In this document: positions 55,541-63,188 of the stretch, one piece after another
How positions within the stretch are numbered: position 1 is the stretch's first letter
Layout: the number at the start of each line of letters is the position of its first letter
From: an uncultured Pelagibacteraceae bacterium
GTDB taxonomy: Bacteria; Pseudomonadota; Alphaproteobacteria; Pelagibacterales; Pelagibacteraceae
Direction: 5' to 3'
Assembly: GCA_902558835.1 (NCBI GenBank)
Contig: CACEFK010000003.1
Location: forward strand, 1-64,000
Length of the DNA stretch: 64,000 nucleotides
Notes under the pieces: model-generated
The model's database searches: none
What the model was told of the DNA's origin: nothing
The model's input: only the letters and a program-made list of their open reading frames with translations
Position numbers and translations under genes: made by a program

Positions 55541-55598
55541 CCTCACTTTTTTAGTACTTTAGCTTTATGCTAGGTGCACAATACAGTTCAACTACCTT
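55541..55598 (-). promoter_or_regulatory. SAM-V riboswitch
   Basis: On the minus strand the bhmT leader contains GGT...TTGAACTGTATTGTGCACC...TAAAGCTAAAGT...AGTGAGGA (discontinuous). A first helix can form between GGT and ACC, the conserved GTATTG core and TAAAGCTAAAG are present, and the last part takes in the Shine-Dalgarno. This matches the SAM-V class described upstream of bhmT and metY in Pelagibacter; SAM binding would hide the ribosome site. Confidence 0.85.
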
Positions 55599-55621
55599 GC
55601 TTATTTGATTATTTTGGGATT

Positions 55622-55664
55622 TCCATTTTAGCAGTTTATGCCCGCAATAGGATCAAATCGGCAA
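55622..55664 (-). promoter_or_regulatory. SAM-II riboswitch
   Basis: Upstream of the SAM-V element on the minus strand, TGCC (55663-55660) pairs with GGCA (55642-55639) around GATTTGATCCTATTGC, followed by ATAAACTGCTAAAATGG. The GATTT, ATTGC, ATAAA and GCTAAAA blocks match the SAM-II (metA motif) consensus. Together with the SAM-V it forms the tandem arrangement known for Pelagibacter bhmT. Confidence 0.85.
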
Positions 55665-55697
55665 TTAACTTTTAATTGATAAATGAATGTTTGTAAA

Positions 55698-56288
55698 CTA
55701 TTTATCTAAAATAATTTTAGCATTAAAAGAAAAAGATCTTCTTTCAGCATTAATATTAAATGGATATGCAGTATGCATCAAATAGTTTGGAAAAATTATC
55801 AAGTCTCTTTCTTTAGGCACAATATTAAAAATACTTCTGCTTAAAAAACCCCTCTGTCCGTTTATAAAATCAATTGTGCCATTAGTCTTATCTTTTTTAT
55901 TTTTTAAAAGTTTATTTTTAGTCATATTTTTTGGGACTTTTAAATAACCCACACCAGATATATCTCCATCATGATAATGAATAGGGTTATATTCATCTTT
56001 AAATTGACTAACTACCCATAAATTTAATATTTTTATACTTTTAACTTTTTTAATTTTTTCATTTTTAAGAAAATCTTTGATATTTTTTTTTATTTCTCTC
56101 TCTAAATTCTTTTTTATAAAATTATTTGAAATTTTAATTTCTTTTTTAATTTGACTGGCTAATTTAGAACTATAATCATTATTTTTTGTTAAAACTTTAT
56201 TATCAATCTCTTTGTTCAAGATATTCAAAAATTTCTTTGAAATTTTTGTCTTTCCAATTGATGGACCAAAAGGCTTAATATTTTTCAT
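55698..56288 (-). CDS. Putative 2OG-Fe(II) oxygenase (TIGR02466-type)
   Basis: A 196-residue protein with the double-stranded beta-helix pattern of small 2-oxoglutarate dioxygenases: the first iron ligands in NPIHYHDGDISGVGYLKVP, the distal His in FPNYLMHTAYPF and a basic ERRSFSFNAK segment that could bind 2-oxoglutarate. The N-terminal 85 residues are Lys-rich and poorly conserved. These proteins resemble phage-type and prolyl-hydroxylase-like oxygenases; substrate unknown. It lies between bhmT's leader and the TauE gene on the same strand. Confidence 0.75.
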   Translation of the reverse strand: MKNIKPFGPSIGKTKISKKFLNILNKEIDNKVLTKNNDYSSKLASQIKKEIKISNNFIKKNLEREIKKNIKDFLKNEKIKKVKSIKILNLWVVSQFKDEYNPIHYHDGDISGVGYLKVPKNMTKNKLLKNKKDKTNGTIDFINGQRGFLSRSIFNIVPKERDLIIFPNYLMHTAYPFNINAERRSFSFNAKIILDK

Positions 56289-56325
56289 AATATTTTAAAT
56301 ATATTAAAAGTACATTTATTCAAGA

Positions 56326-57072
56326 TTAAGCAATAAGTTTAATCCCCATTCTTATTGCGACAAAAATTACAAGAAAAGAAGTTAGTAGAGCTAAAATTTT
56401 ATTCGATAAAAATTTAATGTTTAATAAGCTACCAATTTGTCCTCCAATAAGTACCGATAAAAATAATGGCCAATAGGTAATAACTTGATCTAAAATCTGA
56501 TCTTTTGTCAGCTGTCCAGCTATTCCAAAGATAGAATTGATTAATATAAATATAGATGCACTGCTGGTGATATGCTTAGGGTATCCAGCTTTCATTAAAA
56601 ATAGAAGAGGACTTAAAAAAATTCCTCCACCAATTCCTACTAACCCTGACATAAAGCCAATTATCGATCCAATAGAAATTGAGATTAATCTTGGTATTTT
56701 ATTAATTTTAATTTGCTCTTTATTAAAAGATTTACTTTCAATTAATAAAAAAATGCCTGCAACCAACAAAACACAAAATAATAAAATCTCAAATAAACTT
56801 TTTTCAATTTTTATTGATCCTCCAATAAATGCAAAAGGTATAGAGCCAATTAAATAAGGAAAAAGTAAATTAAAATTTATGTTTTTAGATCTTATAAAAT
56901 TAATAGAATTACCAGATACAACAATAATATTGCATACAAGAGCTATGACGGGAAATATTGTGTAAGGTACACCCCAAATTAAAAGTATTGCAAGATATGT
57001 TGAGCCTCCTCCAAAACCAACACTTGAGTATATTAATGCAGTTACAAAGAAAAGAATTGATAATATAATCAT
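56326..57072 (-). CDS. TauE/SafE family permease
   Basis: A 248-residue membrane protein with about eight helices and the two family repeats, SSVGFGGGSTYLAILLIWGVP and SGLVGIGGGIFLSPLL (each quoted in part). Members export or import sulfur-containing anions such as sulfite, sulfoacetate or taurine products. Its start lies only 9 bp from the divergent moaB. The neighbourhood of bhmT makes a sulfur compound plausible, but this is inference. Confidence 0.87.
   Translation of the reverse strand: MIILSILFFVTALIYSSVGFGGGSTYLAILLIWGVPYTIFPVIALVCNIIVVSGNSINFIRSKNINFNLLFPYLIGSIPFAFIGGSIKIEKSLFEILLFCVLLVAGIFLLIESKSFNKEQIKINKIPRLISISIGSIIGFMSGLVGIGGGIFLSPLLFLMKAGYPKHITSSASIFILINSIFGIAGQLTKDQILDQVITYWPLFLSVLIGGQIGSLLNIKFLSNKILALLTSFLVIFVAIRMGIKLIA
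57041..57069 (+). promoter_or_regulatory. Candidate moaB promoter inside the tauE-like gene
   Basis: GTTACA (57041-57046) and a perfect TATAAT (57064-57069) are 17 bases apart on the plus strand, inside the first codons of the divergent TauE gene. Predicted transcription starts near 57076, leaving about 6 bases before the moaB ATG. Confidence 0.5.
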
Positions 57073-57081
57073 TTTTAAATT

Positions 57082-57582
57082 ATGGATGTAAATATAGCTT
57101 TATTGACTGTAACAGATACAAGAACATTTGATAATGATAAATCAGGTGCAATCTTAGTTGAAAAAATTAAAGAAGCAAAACATCAATTAATTGATCGAAA
57201 AATTTGTAAAGACAATAAAGAAGATATTGTAAAAATTTTAAAAGAATGGACTAATCAAAAAGATATAGACGTTATTATTACTACTGGAGGAACAGGTCTT
57301 ACTGGAAGAGATATAACTCCTGAAGCAGTTAATGAAATTGCAGATAAACATATACCTGGATTTGGAGAAGTTTTTAGAACAATAAGTCTAAAAACAGTTG
57401 GGACATCATCTATACAATCTAGAGCTTGTGCAGCTTTATCCAATGGAAAATATATATTCGCATTACCAGGATCCTCAGGAGGTGTAACTGATGCTTGGGA
57501 TGGAATATTGAAGCATCAGCTAGATATTAATCACAAACCTTGTAATTTTGTAGAATTATTTCCTAGACTTAAAGAGAAATAA
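57082..57582 (+). CDS. moaB: Molybdopterin adenylyltransferase-like protein MoaB
   Basis: A 166-residue MoaB/MogA-type protein that adenylylates molybdopterin before metal insertion. It begins IALLTVTDTRTFDNDKSG, has the TTGGTGLTGRDITPEAV substrate motif and ALPGSSGGVTDAWDGIL. MoaB is preferred to MogA on length and motif context. It opens the molybdenum region ahead of the coxSLM-type enzyme, which needs the cofactor. Its stop abuts that of the DUF1244 gene with no gap. Confidence 0.93.
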   Translation: MDVNIALLTVTDTRTFDNDKSGAILVEKIKEAKHQLIDRKICKDNKEDIVKILKEWTNQKDIDVIITTGGTGLTGRDITPEAVNEIADKHIPGFGEVFRTISLKTVGTSSIQSRACAALSNGKYIFALPGSSGGVTDAWDGILKHQLDINHKPCNFVELFPRLKEK

Positions 57583-57828
57583 TTACTTTTGATATTTGTC
57601 TTTCCATTCAGAATAAGGCATCCCGTAAACATGTTCCCTTGCATCAGGATCAGAAATTTCTATACCTTTCTTTCCAGCTTCTTCTCGGTACCATTTAGAA
57701 AGACAGTTTCTACAAAAACCTGCAAGATTCATTAGATCTATATTTTGTACATCTTTTCTTTCTCTAAGATGAAAAATTAATCTTTCAAAAGCTGCAGATT
57801 GCAATTCTTTTTTTGTATTTTCGTCCAT
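57583..57828 (-). CDS. DUF1244 protein
   Basis: An 81-residue protein with the DUF1244 signature: FERLIFHLRERKDVQNIDLMNLAGFCRNCLSKWY (in part: LMNLAGFCRNCLSKWY) and AREHVYGMPYSEWKDKYQ. It is small, helical and probably cytoplasmic; the CRNC motif might bind metal. The function is unknown although the family is widespread in proteobacteria. It is a single gene on the minus strand between moaB and coxG. Confidence 0.88.
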   Translation of the reverse strand: MDENTKKELQSAAFERLIFHLRERKDVQNIDLMNLAGFCRNCLSKWYREEAGKKGIEISDPDAREHVYGMPYSEWKDKYQK

Positions 57829-57849
57829 AATTTATTATATGTTTAATTT

Positions 57850-58416
57850 ATGAAATTAACAGGATCTTATAAAATTAATTTAGAGAAACAAAAAGTTTGG
57901 GATGCTTTAAATAATCCAGAAATACTTAAACAAGCAATCCCTGGATGCGAAGAGTTTAATAAAAAATCTGACACAGAATTTTCTGCAAAAGCTACAAATA
58001 AAATCGGACCTTTTAATGCTACATTTTCTGGTGATATTGAATTGAAAGATTTAAATCCTCCTAATAGTTATAAGATTTCAGGATCTGGAAATTCTTTAGT
58101 TGGTTTTGCTTCAGGAGAAGCCGAAGTTAAACTTGAAGATACAGACAATGGAACAAATTTAATTTATTCTGTTGAAGCACAAGTAGGTGGTAAAATTGCA
58201 CAAGTAGGTTCACGACTTATAGATATGACAGCAAAAAAAATGGCAGATATTTTTTTTGGTAAATTTTCAGAATTGATTTCTTCTGAAAAAGTTGAAGAAA
58301 AAGAAATTCCATTAACAACTGATTCAAAAACACCAGAAACAAAAATTAATTATGGTTATTTGACTGCTGCAGTAGTTCTTGGAATCTTCTTAATTTATTG
58401 GATGTTTTTAAAATAA
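57850..58416 (+). CDS. coxG: CoxG-like SRPBCC protein with C-terminal anchor
   Basis: A 188-residue protein: an SRPBCC/CoxG domain of about 145 residues (LTGSYKINLEKQKVWDALNNPEIL, PGCEEF, SGNSLVGFASGEAEVKL), a short linker and a C-terminal TM helix (YLTAAVVLGIFLIYWMFL). CoxG is thought to recruit carbon-monoxide-dehydrogenase-type enzymes to the membrane so electrons can enter the respiratory chain. It precedes the coxSLM-type genes by 87 bp. Confidence 0.9.
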   Translation: MKLTGSYKINLEKQKVWDALNNPEILKQAIPGCEEFNKKSDTEFSAKATNKIGPFNATFSGDIELKDLNPPNSYKISGSGNSLVGFASGEAEVKLEDTDNGTNLIYSVEAQVGGKIAQVGSRLIDMTAKKMADIFFGKFSELISSEKVEEKEIPLTTDSKTPETKINYGYLTAAVVLGIFLIYWMFLK

Positions 58417-58431
58417 AATTCTAGTCCAAGT

Positions 58432-58449
58432 AGTGTTCAATTTGACACT
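58432..58449. promoter_or_regulatory. Palindrome over a consensus -35, upstream of the hydroxylase genes
   Basis: AGTGTTCAATTTGACACT reads AGTG-(T)-TCAA / TTGA-CACT, an 8-bp inverted repeat with one extra base in the left arm. Its right arm contains TTGACA (58442-58447), a perfect -35, with CAAAAT 16 bases further. The form suggests an operator for the coxSLM-like operon. A strong AAGGAGA Shine-Dalgarno precedes coxS. Confidence 0.5.
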
Positions 58450-58503
58450 TGCCTTCATATTCTCAAAATGATTAAATCATAATATTATTTATAAGGAGAG
58501 ATT

Positions 58504-58965
58504 ATGGGTAAAATTTCATTAGAAGTTAATGGAAGAAAAGTAGAAAAAGAAGCTCCTGATAACACTTTATTATCTACATTTTTAAGAGAGCATTTGCAGC
58601 TAACAGGTACACATATCGGATGTGATACTAGCCAATGCGGAGCATGTGTAGTTCATGTTGACGGAAATTCTTTAAAAAGTTGTACAGCTTTAGCAGCTGA
58701 TGTTAATGGGTCAAAAGTTACAACAATTGAAGGTTTAGAAACAAATGGAAAAATGCATCCAATGCAGGAGGCATTTAAAAAACTTCATGGTTTACAGTGT
58801 GGTTTTTGTACACCTGGAATGGTTATGAGTGCAATTGATCTTTTACAAAAAAATAAAAAACCATCAGATACAGAAATTAGAGATTGGTTAGAGGGAAATA
58901 TTTGTAGATGCACTGGATACCAAAATATAGTTGCCGCGGTTAAAGAAGCAGCAACGAAAATGTAA
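58504..58965 (+). CDS. coxS: Molybdenum hydroxylase, [2Fe-2S] small subunit (CoxS-like)
   Basis: A 153-residue subunit with two [2Fe-2S] clusters: the plant-ferredoxin motif [16 protein letters not shown] with a later Cys in LKSCTALA, and the helical domain motifs [12 protein letters not shown] and [13 protein letters not shown]. It passes electrons between the molybdenum site and FAD. It is the first of the S-L-M order typical of form II enzymes. Confidence 0.95.
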   Translation: MGKISLEVNGRKVEKEAPDNTLLSTFLREHLQLTGTHIGCDTSQCGACVVHVDGNSLKSCTALAADVNGSKVTTIEGLETNGKMHPMQEAFKKLHGLQCGFCTPGMVMSAIDLLQKNKKPSDTEIRDWLEGNICRCTGYQNIVAAVKEAATKM

Positions 58966-58985
58966 TTTTAAGGAGGAAAAAGAAA

Positions 58986-61364
58986 ATGGCAAGTTTAGTA
59001 GGTTCTAGAGTTGAGAGAAAAGAGGATAAAAGATTTTTAACTGGTAAAGGTAGATATACAGCAGATATTAATTTAGCAAATCAAACTTACGCAATTTTTG
59101 TTAGATCACCGCATGCAAGAGCATCTATTAAAAAAATAAATATAGATAAAGCTTTAAAATCGTCAGGAGTAGTAAGTATACTTACTGGAAAAGAAATAGC
59201 AGATGATAAAATTGGAGGTTTAATTGCGGGTTGGGCAATAAGAAGTGAAGACGGTACAGAAATGAAATGTCCTGGAAACCCTCCGCTAGCTAAAGATAAT
59301 GTAAATTTTGTTGGAGATCCTGTTGCAGTTGTAATTGCTGAAAGTTTAGCAGAAGCAAAAGAAGCTGCTGAAAAAGTTGAAGTTGATTACAAAGTATTAA
59401 AAGCAGTAACAAGTACTGCAGATGCCATGAATGGAGATACTATTCATGAAGGAATTGATAAAAATCTTTGTTTTGACTGGTTATTAGGTGACAGACAAAA
59501 AGTTAAAGAAGCATTTGATAAGGCTGATAAAGTAATTTCTATTGATATCATAAATAATAGATTAATTCCAAATGCAATGGAGCCAAGAGCATGTGTTGCT
59601 GATTACAATGCAGCATCTGAAGAGATCACTTTATACACAACAAGTCAAAATCCACATTTATCAAGATTGATAATGTCTGCTTTTGGAAATGTAGCTCCTG
59701 AACACAAGTTAAGAGTTGTAGCTCCAGATGTTGGTGGTGGTTTTGGTTCTAAAATAAATGTCTATAACGAAGATATTGTTTGTAGCTGGGCAGCTAAAAA
59801 AATTAATAGAGCTATTAAGTGGGTTGCAGAAAGATCAGAATCTTTTTTAACTGACATACATGGAAGAGATCATGTTACTCATGCAGAATTAGCAGTAACT
59901 AAAGATGGAAAGTTTCTTGGTTTTAAAAACGAGACCATAGCAAACCTTGGAGCTTATGCTCGAGTATTTGGAACAGTTACTCCAACTTATTTATTTGGAC
60001 CTTGCGCAACTGGTGTTTATGAAATTCCAGCAGCTTATACAAATGTCAAAGCCGTATATACAAATACAGCTCCAGTAGATGCTTATAGAGGCGCAGGTAG
60101 ACCAGAAGCTACATATACAATAGAAAGATTAGTTGAAAAAGCTTCAATGGAATTGGGAATAGATAAAACTGAACTTAGAATAAAAAACTTCCCTACAGCA
60201 TTTCCTTTTAAACAAACTTTAGTTCATACAGTAGATTCTGGTGATTATGTTGCTGGAATGGAAAAGGCAAAACAGATGGCGGACTACAAAGGTTTTGAGG
60301 CGAGAAGAAAAGAGTCTGAAGCAAAAGGAAAACTTAGAGGAATAGGTGTTACCTCATATTTTGAAGCATGTGGTATTGCTCCTTCAGCTGCTGTAATGTC
60401 TTTAGGATGTGGAGTTGGATTATGGGAATCTGCAGAGGTTAGATTTAATCCAACTGGACAAGTTACTGTTTACACAGGTTCACATAGTCATGGACAAAGT
60501 CACCAAACAACTTTTGCTCAAATAGCAGCGGATGAACTAGGTGTTCCAATAGAAAACATAGATATCGTTCATGGTGACACAGACAAAGGAACATTCGGTA
60601 TGGGAACATACGGTTCAAGATCTTTAGCTGTTGGTGGTATTGCTATTGTCAATGCTTGTAAAAAAATAGTTGAAAAAGGTAAAAGAGTTACAGCAAAAAT
60701 GTTAGAGGCAAATCCTGAAGACGTTGAGTTTAAAGATGGTGAATTTGTTGTTTCTAAATCAAATAAAAAGAAAACAATTGGAGAAGTAGCTTTTGCTTGT
60801 TATTTACCTGGTGTAAGAGATGAAATGAAATCTCCATTGCCAGAAGGTGATGAGCCTGGTTTAAAAGAAACTTCTTTCTATGATCCTTCAAACTTTTCTT
60901 TTCCAGCAGGAACACATATTGCTGAAGTTGAGATAGACCCTGAAACAGGTCATGTTAAGCTTGAAAAATATACAGCTTGTGATGATTTTGGAAGAATAAT
61001 TAATCCAATGGTTGTCGAAGGACAAGTTCATGGTGGTCTTGCTCAAGGTATTGGTCAAGCATTGTATGAAAATGCAGAGTACGATGAAACAGGTCAATTG
61101 ATGACAGGATCTTATATGGATTATACGATGCCACGTGCAGATAATTTTCCTGAGTTTAACATTGGTTATACTTGCACTCATGCAACCACAAATCCTTTAG
61201 GAGTTAAAGGTTGTGGAGAAGCAGGAGCAATAGCAGCACCACCTACTGTGATGAATGCTGTAATTGATGCCTTAGGTGGACAAGAAGTTACTATGCCAGC
61301 CACAGCTGAAAAAGTGTGGAAGGCTTGTAAAAATCTAAAAAAATCTAACGCAAAAGCAGCATAG
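58986..61364 (+). CDS. coxL: Molybdenum hydroxylase, large subunit, form II (CoxL-like)
   Basis: Catalytic subunit of the xanthine oxidase family, 792 residues. It starts GSRVERKEDKRFLTGKGRY and has the Mo-site loop VDAYRGAGRPEATY, the form II signature; the AYxCSFR loop of true (form I) CO dehydrogenase is absent. The catalytic Glu is present in KGCGEAGAIAAPP. The real substrate may be CO, an aldehyde or a heterocycle; form II members have not been uniformly shown to oxidise CO. GGAGG stands before the ATG. Confidence 0.93.
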   Translation: MASLVGSRVERKEDKRFLTGKGRYTADINLANQTYAIFVRSPHARASIKKINIDKALKSSGVVSILTGKEIADDKIGGLIAGWAIRSEDGTEMKCPGNPPLAKDNVNFVGDPVAVVIAESLAEAKEAAEKVEVDYKVLKAVTSTADAMNGDTIHEGIDKNLCFDWLLGDRQKVKEAFDKADKVISIDIINNRLIPNAMEPRACVADYNAASEEITLYTTSQNPHLSRLIMSAFGNVAPEHKLRVVAPDVGGGFGSKINVYNEDIVCSWAAKKINRAIKWVAERSESFLTDIHGRDHVTHAELAVTKDGKFLGFKNETIANLGAYARVFGTVTPTYLFGPCATGVYEIPAAYTNVKAVYTNTAPVDAYRGAGRPEATYTIERLVEKASMELGIDKTELRIKNFPTAFPFKQTLVHTVDSGDYVAGMEKAKQMADYKGFEARRKESEAKGKLRGIGVTSYFEACGIAPSAAVMSLGCGVGLWESAEVRFNPTGQVTVYTGSHSHGQSHQTTFAQIAADELGVPIENIDIVHGDTDKGTFGMGTYGSRSLAVGGIAIVNACKKIVEKGKRVTAKMLEANPEDVEFKDGEFVVSKSNKKKTIGEVAFACYLPGVRDEMKSPLPEGDEPGLKETSFYDPSNFSFPAGTHIAEVEIDPETGHVKLEKYTACDDFGRIINPMVVEGQVHGGLAQGIGQALYENAEYDETGQLMTGSYMDYTMPRADNFPEFNIGYTCTHATTNPLGVKGCGEAGAIAAPPTVMNAVIDALGGQEVTMPATAEKVWKACKNLKKSNAKAA

Positions 61365-61371
61365 GAGGTTT

Positions 61372-62157
61372 ATGAAAGATTTTAATTATCATTCAGCAAA
61401 AGATAGTAAAGAAGCATCGAAACTTGCTTCATCTAGTTCTGCTTTTTTAGCAGGAGGAATGACCACTATTCCTTCAATGAAGTTAGGATTAGCTACTTAC
61501 AAAGATTTAATTGATATAAAAAATATCAAAAAATTAAGTGGGATAAAAGTAAGTGGGAAATCAGTTACAATAGGGGCTGCAACTAAACATGTTGAAGTTT
61601 CAAATTCTAAAGATGTAAAAAAAGCAATTCCATCATTATCTAGTTTGGCTGAAGGAATTGGTGATCCTCAAGTTAGAAATAGAGGAACAATAGGAGGGTC
61701 AATAGCAAATAATGATCCATCAGCAGATTATCCATCAGCATGTATTGCTTTAAACGCTATAATACATACGAACGAAAGAAAAATTGAAGCGGCAAAGTTT
61801 TTTAAAGGAATGTTTGAGACAGCTTTAAAAAAGGGTGAGTTAATAGAAGCCATAGAGTTTCAAATTCCAGAAAAATCTAGCTATCAAAAACATCCTAATC
61901 CTGCATCTAGATATGCAATAGTTGGAGTATATGTAGCTAAACATAAAGGCGATATAAACGTTGCAGTTACTGGTGCAAAATCATGTGTTTATAATGATAA
62001 AGAAATGTCGAAAGCTCTATCGGGTAATTTTTCATCTTCTTCAATAGATGGAATGGATCTAGATAGTTCAGAAATGAACTCTGACATGCATGCTTCTGCA
62101 GATTTTAGAGCTAGTTTAGTTGTCACTCAGGCTAAAAAAGCCGTTGATGCTTGTTAG
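61372..62157 (+). CDS. coxM: Molybdenum hydroxylase, FAD subunit (CoxM-like)
   Basis: A 261-residue FAD-binding subunit with AFLAGGMTTIPSMKLGL and VRNRGTIGGSIANNDPSADY, the two flavin motifs of the family, and a CO dehydrogenase flavoprotein C-terminal domain (ASRYAIVGVYVAKHKGD). Slightly short against 280-290 residues usual for CoxM. GGAGG precedes its ATG, 7 bp after coxL. Confidence 0.93.
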   Translation: MKDFNYHSAKDSKEASKLASSSSAFLAGGMTTIPSMKLGLATYKDLIDIKNIKKLSGIKVSGKSVTIGAATKHVEVSNSKDVKKAIPSLSSLAEGIGDPQVRNRGTIGGSIANNDPSADYPSACIALNAIIHTNERKIEAAKFFKGMFETALKKGELIEAIEFQIPEKSSYQKHPNPASRYAIVGVYVAKHKGDINVAVTGAKSCVYNDKEMSKALSGNFSSSSIDGMDLDSSEMNSDMHASADFRASLVVTQAKKAVDAC

Positions 62158-62178
62158 TTAAAAACTATATTTTATCAG

Positions 62179-62508
62179 ATGAAAAATTCATTTGATGAGA
62201 AAATATTAGACGAAGCTAAAGATTGGATTAAGGCTAATCAAAAAGTAGTTTTAGCAACTGTAATTCAAACCTGGGGATCATCACCTAGACAAGTTGGTAG
62301 CAGAATGATTGTGAACGAAAAAGGAGATTTTTCAGGATCAGTTTCTGGTGGATGTGTAGAATCTGCAGTTGTAAGTGAGTGTCTATCGTTAATTAAAGAC
62401 AACAAGCCTTGTAAAAAAATAGAATTTAAAGTTTCGAACGAGAGCGCTTGGGAAGTGGGTCTAGCATGTGGTGGAGAAATAGCGGTATATATTGAGCAGA
62501 TACACTAA
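62179..62508 (+). CDS. XdhC/CoxI family maturation protein, N-terminal half
   Basis: A 109-residue protein covering the XdhC_CoxI domain: ATVIQTWGSSPRQVGSRMIV, SGSVSGGCVESAVV and GLACGGEIAVYIEQ. XdhC proteins bind the molybdenum cofactor, help its sulfuration and insert it into xanthine-oxidase-type enzymes. Here the C-terminal Rossmann part is a separate gene that overlaps by one base (TAATG). Confidence 0.9.
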   Translation: MKNSFDEKILDEAKDWIKANQKVVLATVIQTWGSSPRQVGSRMIVNEKGDFSGSVSGGCVESAVVSECLSLIKDNKPCKKIEFKVSNESAWEVGLACGGEIAVYIEQIH

Positions 62509-63188
62509 TGAAAATTAAAACACTCGAAGAAATATTAAAAAAAAAATCATCAAAAACTGAGTTTGCAATACTTACAAATTTAGAAAATGGTGATAGTGAA
62601 ATTTATTTACCTGGCACTTCTCCAAAAGGAGAATTTTCAAAATATGCTGTTGAAATAGAAAATTTTTTTAAATCAAAAAAAAACGGGGTTATAGAAAATT
62701 CAGAGATATTTGTTGAAACTTATATAAAACCAATAAAAGTAATTATTGTTGGGGCTGTACATATTGCACAATATTTAGTTGATTTTGCAAAAAGTTTAAA
62801 TTTTGAGATTAGTATTATAGATCCAAGAGGATATTTTGCATCCGAGCAAAGATTTCCTGATATTAAAGTTATTAACAAGTGGCCAAAAGAAGCTTTTGAA
62901 GAAATTGAAACAAATTCAAGTACAGCTTTAATAGCTTTAACACATGATCCAAAAATAGATGATCCTGCTTTACAATACGCGTTAAAAAATAAATTTTATT
63001 ATATTGGAGCACTTGGTAGTAAAAAAACTCATGAAAACAGATGTCAAAGATTAGCCGAAGCTGGATTTACTAATGATGAAATTAATTCAATTCACGGACC
63101 AATTGGAATTAAGCTTGGTGGAAAATCTGCTCCAGAAATTGCTTTATCTATTATAGCTCAATTAGTATCAGAAACTTATAAAAAGTGA
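62508..63188 (+). CDS. XdhC family maturation protein, C-terminal Rossmann half
   Basis: A 226-residue protein with the XdhC Rossmann domain: VIIVGAVHIAQYLVDFAKSLNFEISIIDPRGYFASEQRFPD (in part: IDPRGYFASEQRFP), LTHDPKIDDPAL, YIGALGSKKTHENR and IKLGGKSAPEIALSI. It should act together with the preceding small protein as one XdhC. The break is clean, with start and stop in order, so I regard it as a genuine two-gene form and not a frameshift. Confidence 0.9.
   Translation: MKIKTLEEILKKKSSKTEFAILTNLENGDSEIYLPGTSPKGEFSKYAVEIENFFKSKKNGVIENSEIFVETYIKPIKVIIVGAVHIAQYLVDFAKSLNFEISIIDPRGYFASEQRFPDIKVINKWPKEAFEEIETNSSTALIALTHDPKIDDPALQYALKNKFYYIGALGSKKTHENRCQRLAEAGFTNDEINSIHGPIGIKLGGKSAPEIALSIIAQLVSETYKK

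Noticed and set aside
60888-61181. 97-residue minus-strand ORF inside coxL
   Set aside because: Shadow of a conserved catalytic subunit with no own start signal or motif.
58986-61364. True carbon monoxide dehydrogenase (form I)
   Set aside because: The AYxCSFR loop is absent and replaced by AYRGAGR, and the gene order is S-L-M; CO oxidation is therefore not claimed.
62179-63188. Frameshifted single XdhC gene
   Set aside because: Stop and start codons are in clean TAATG arrangement and each half begins and ends at a domain border, so two genes are more likely than a sequencing error or pseudogene.
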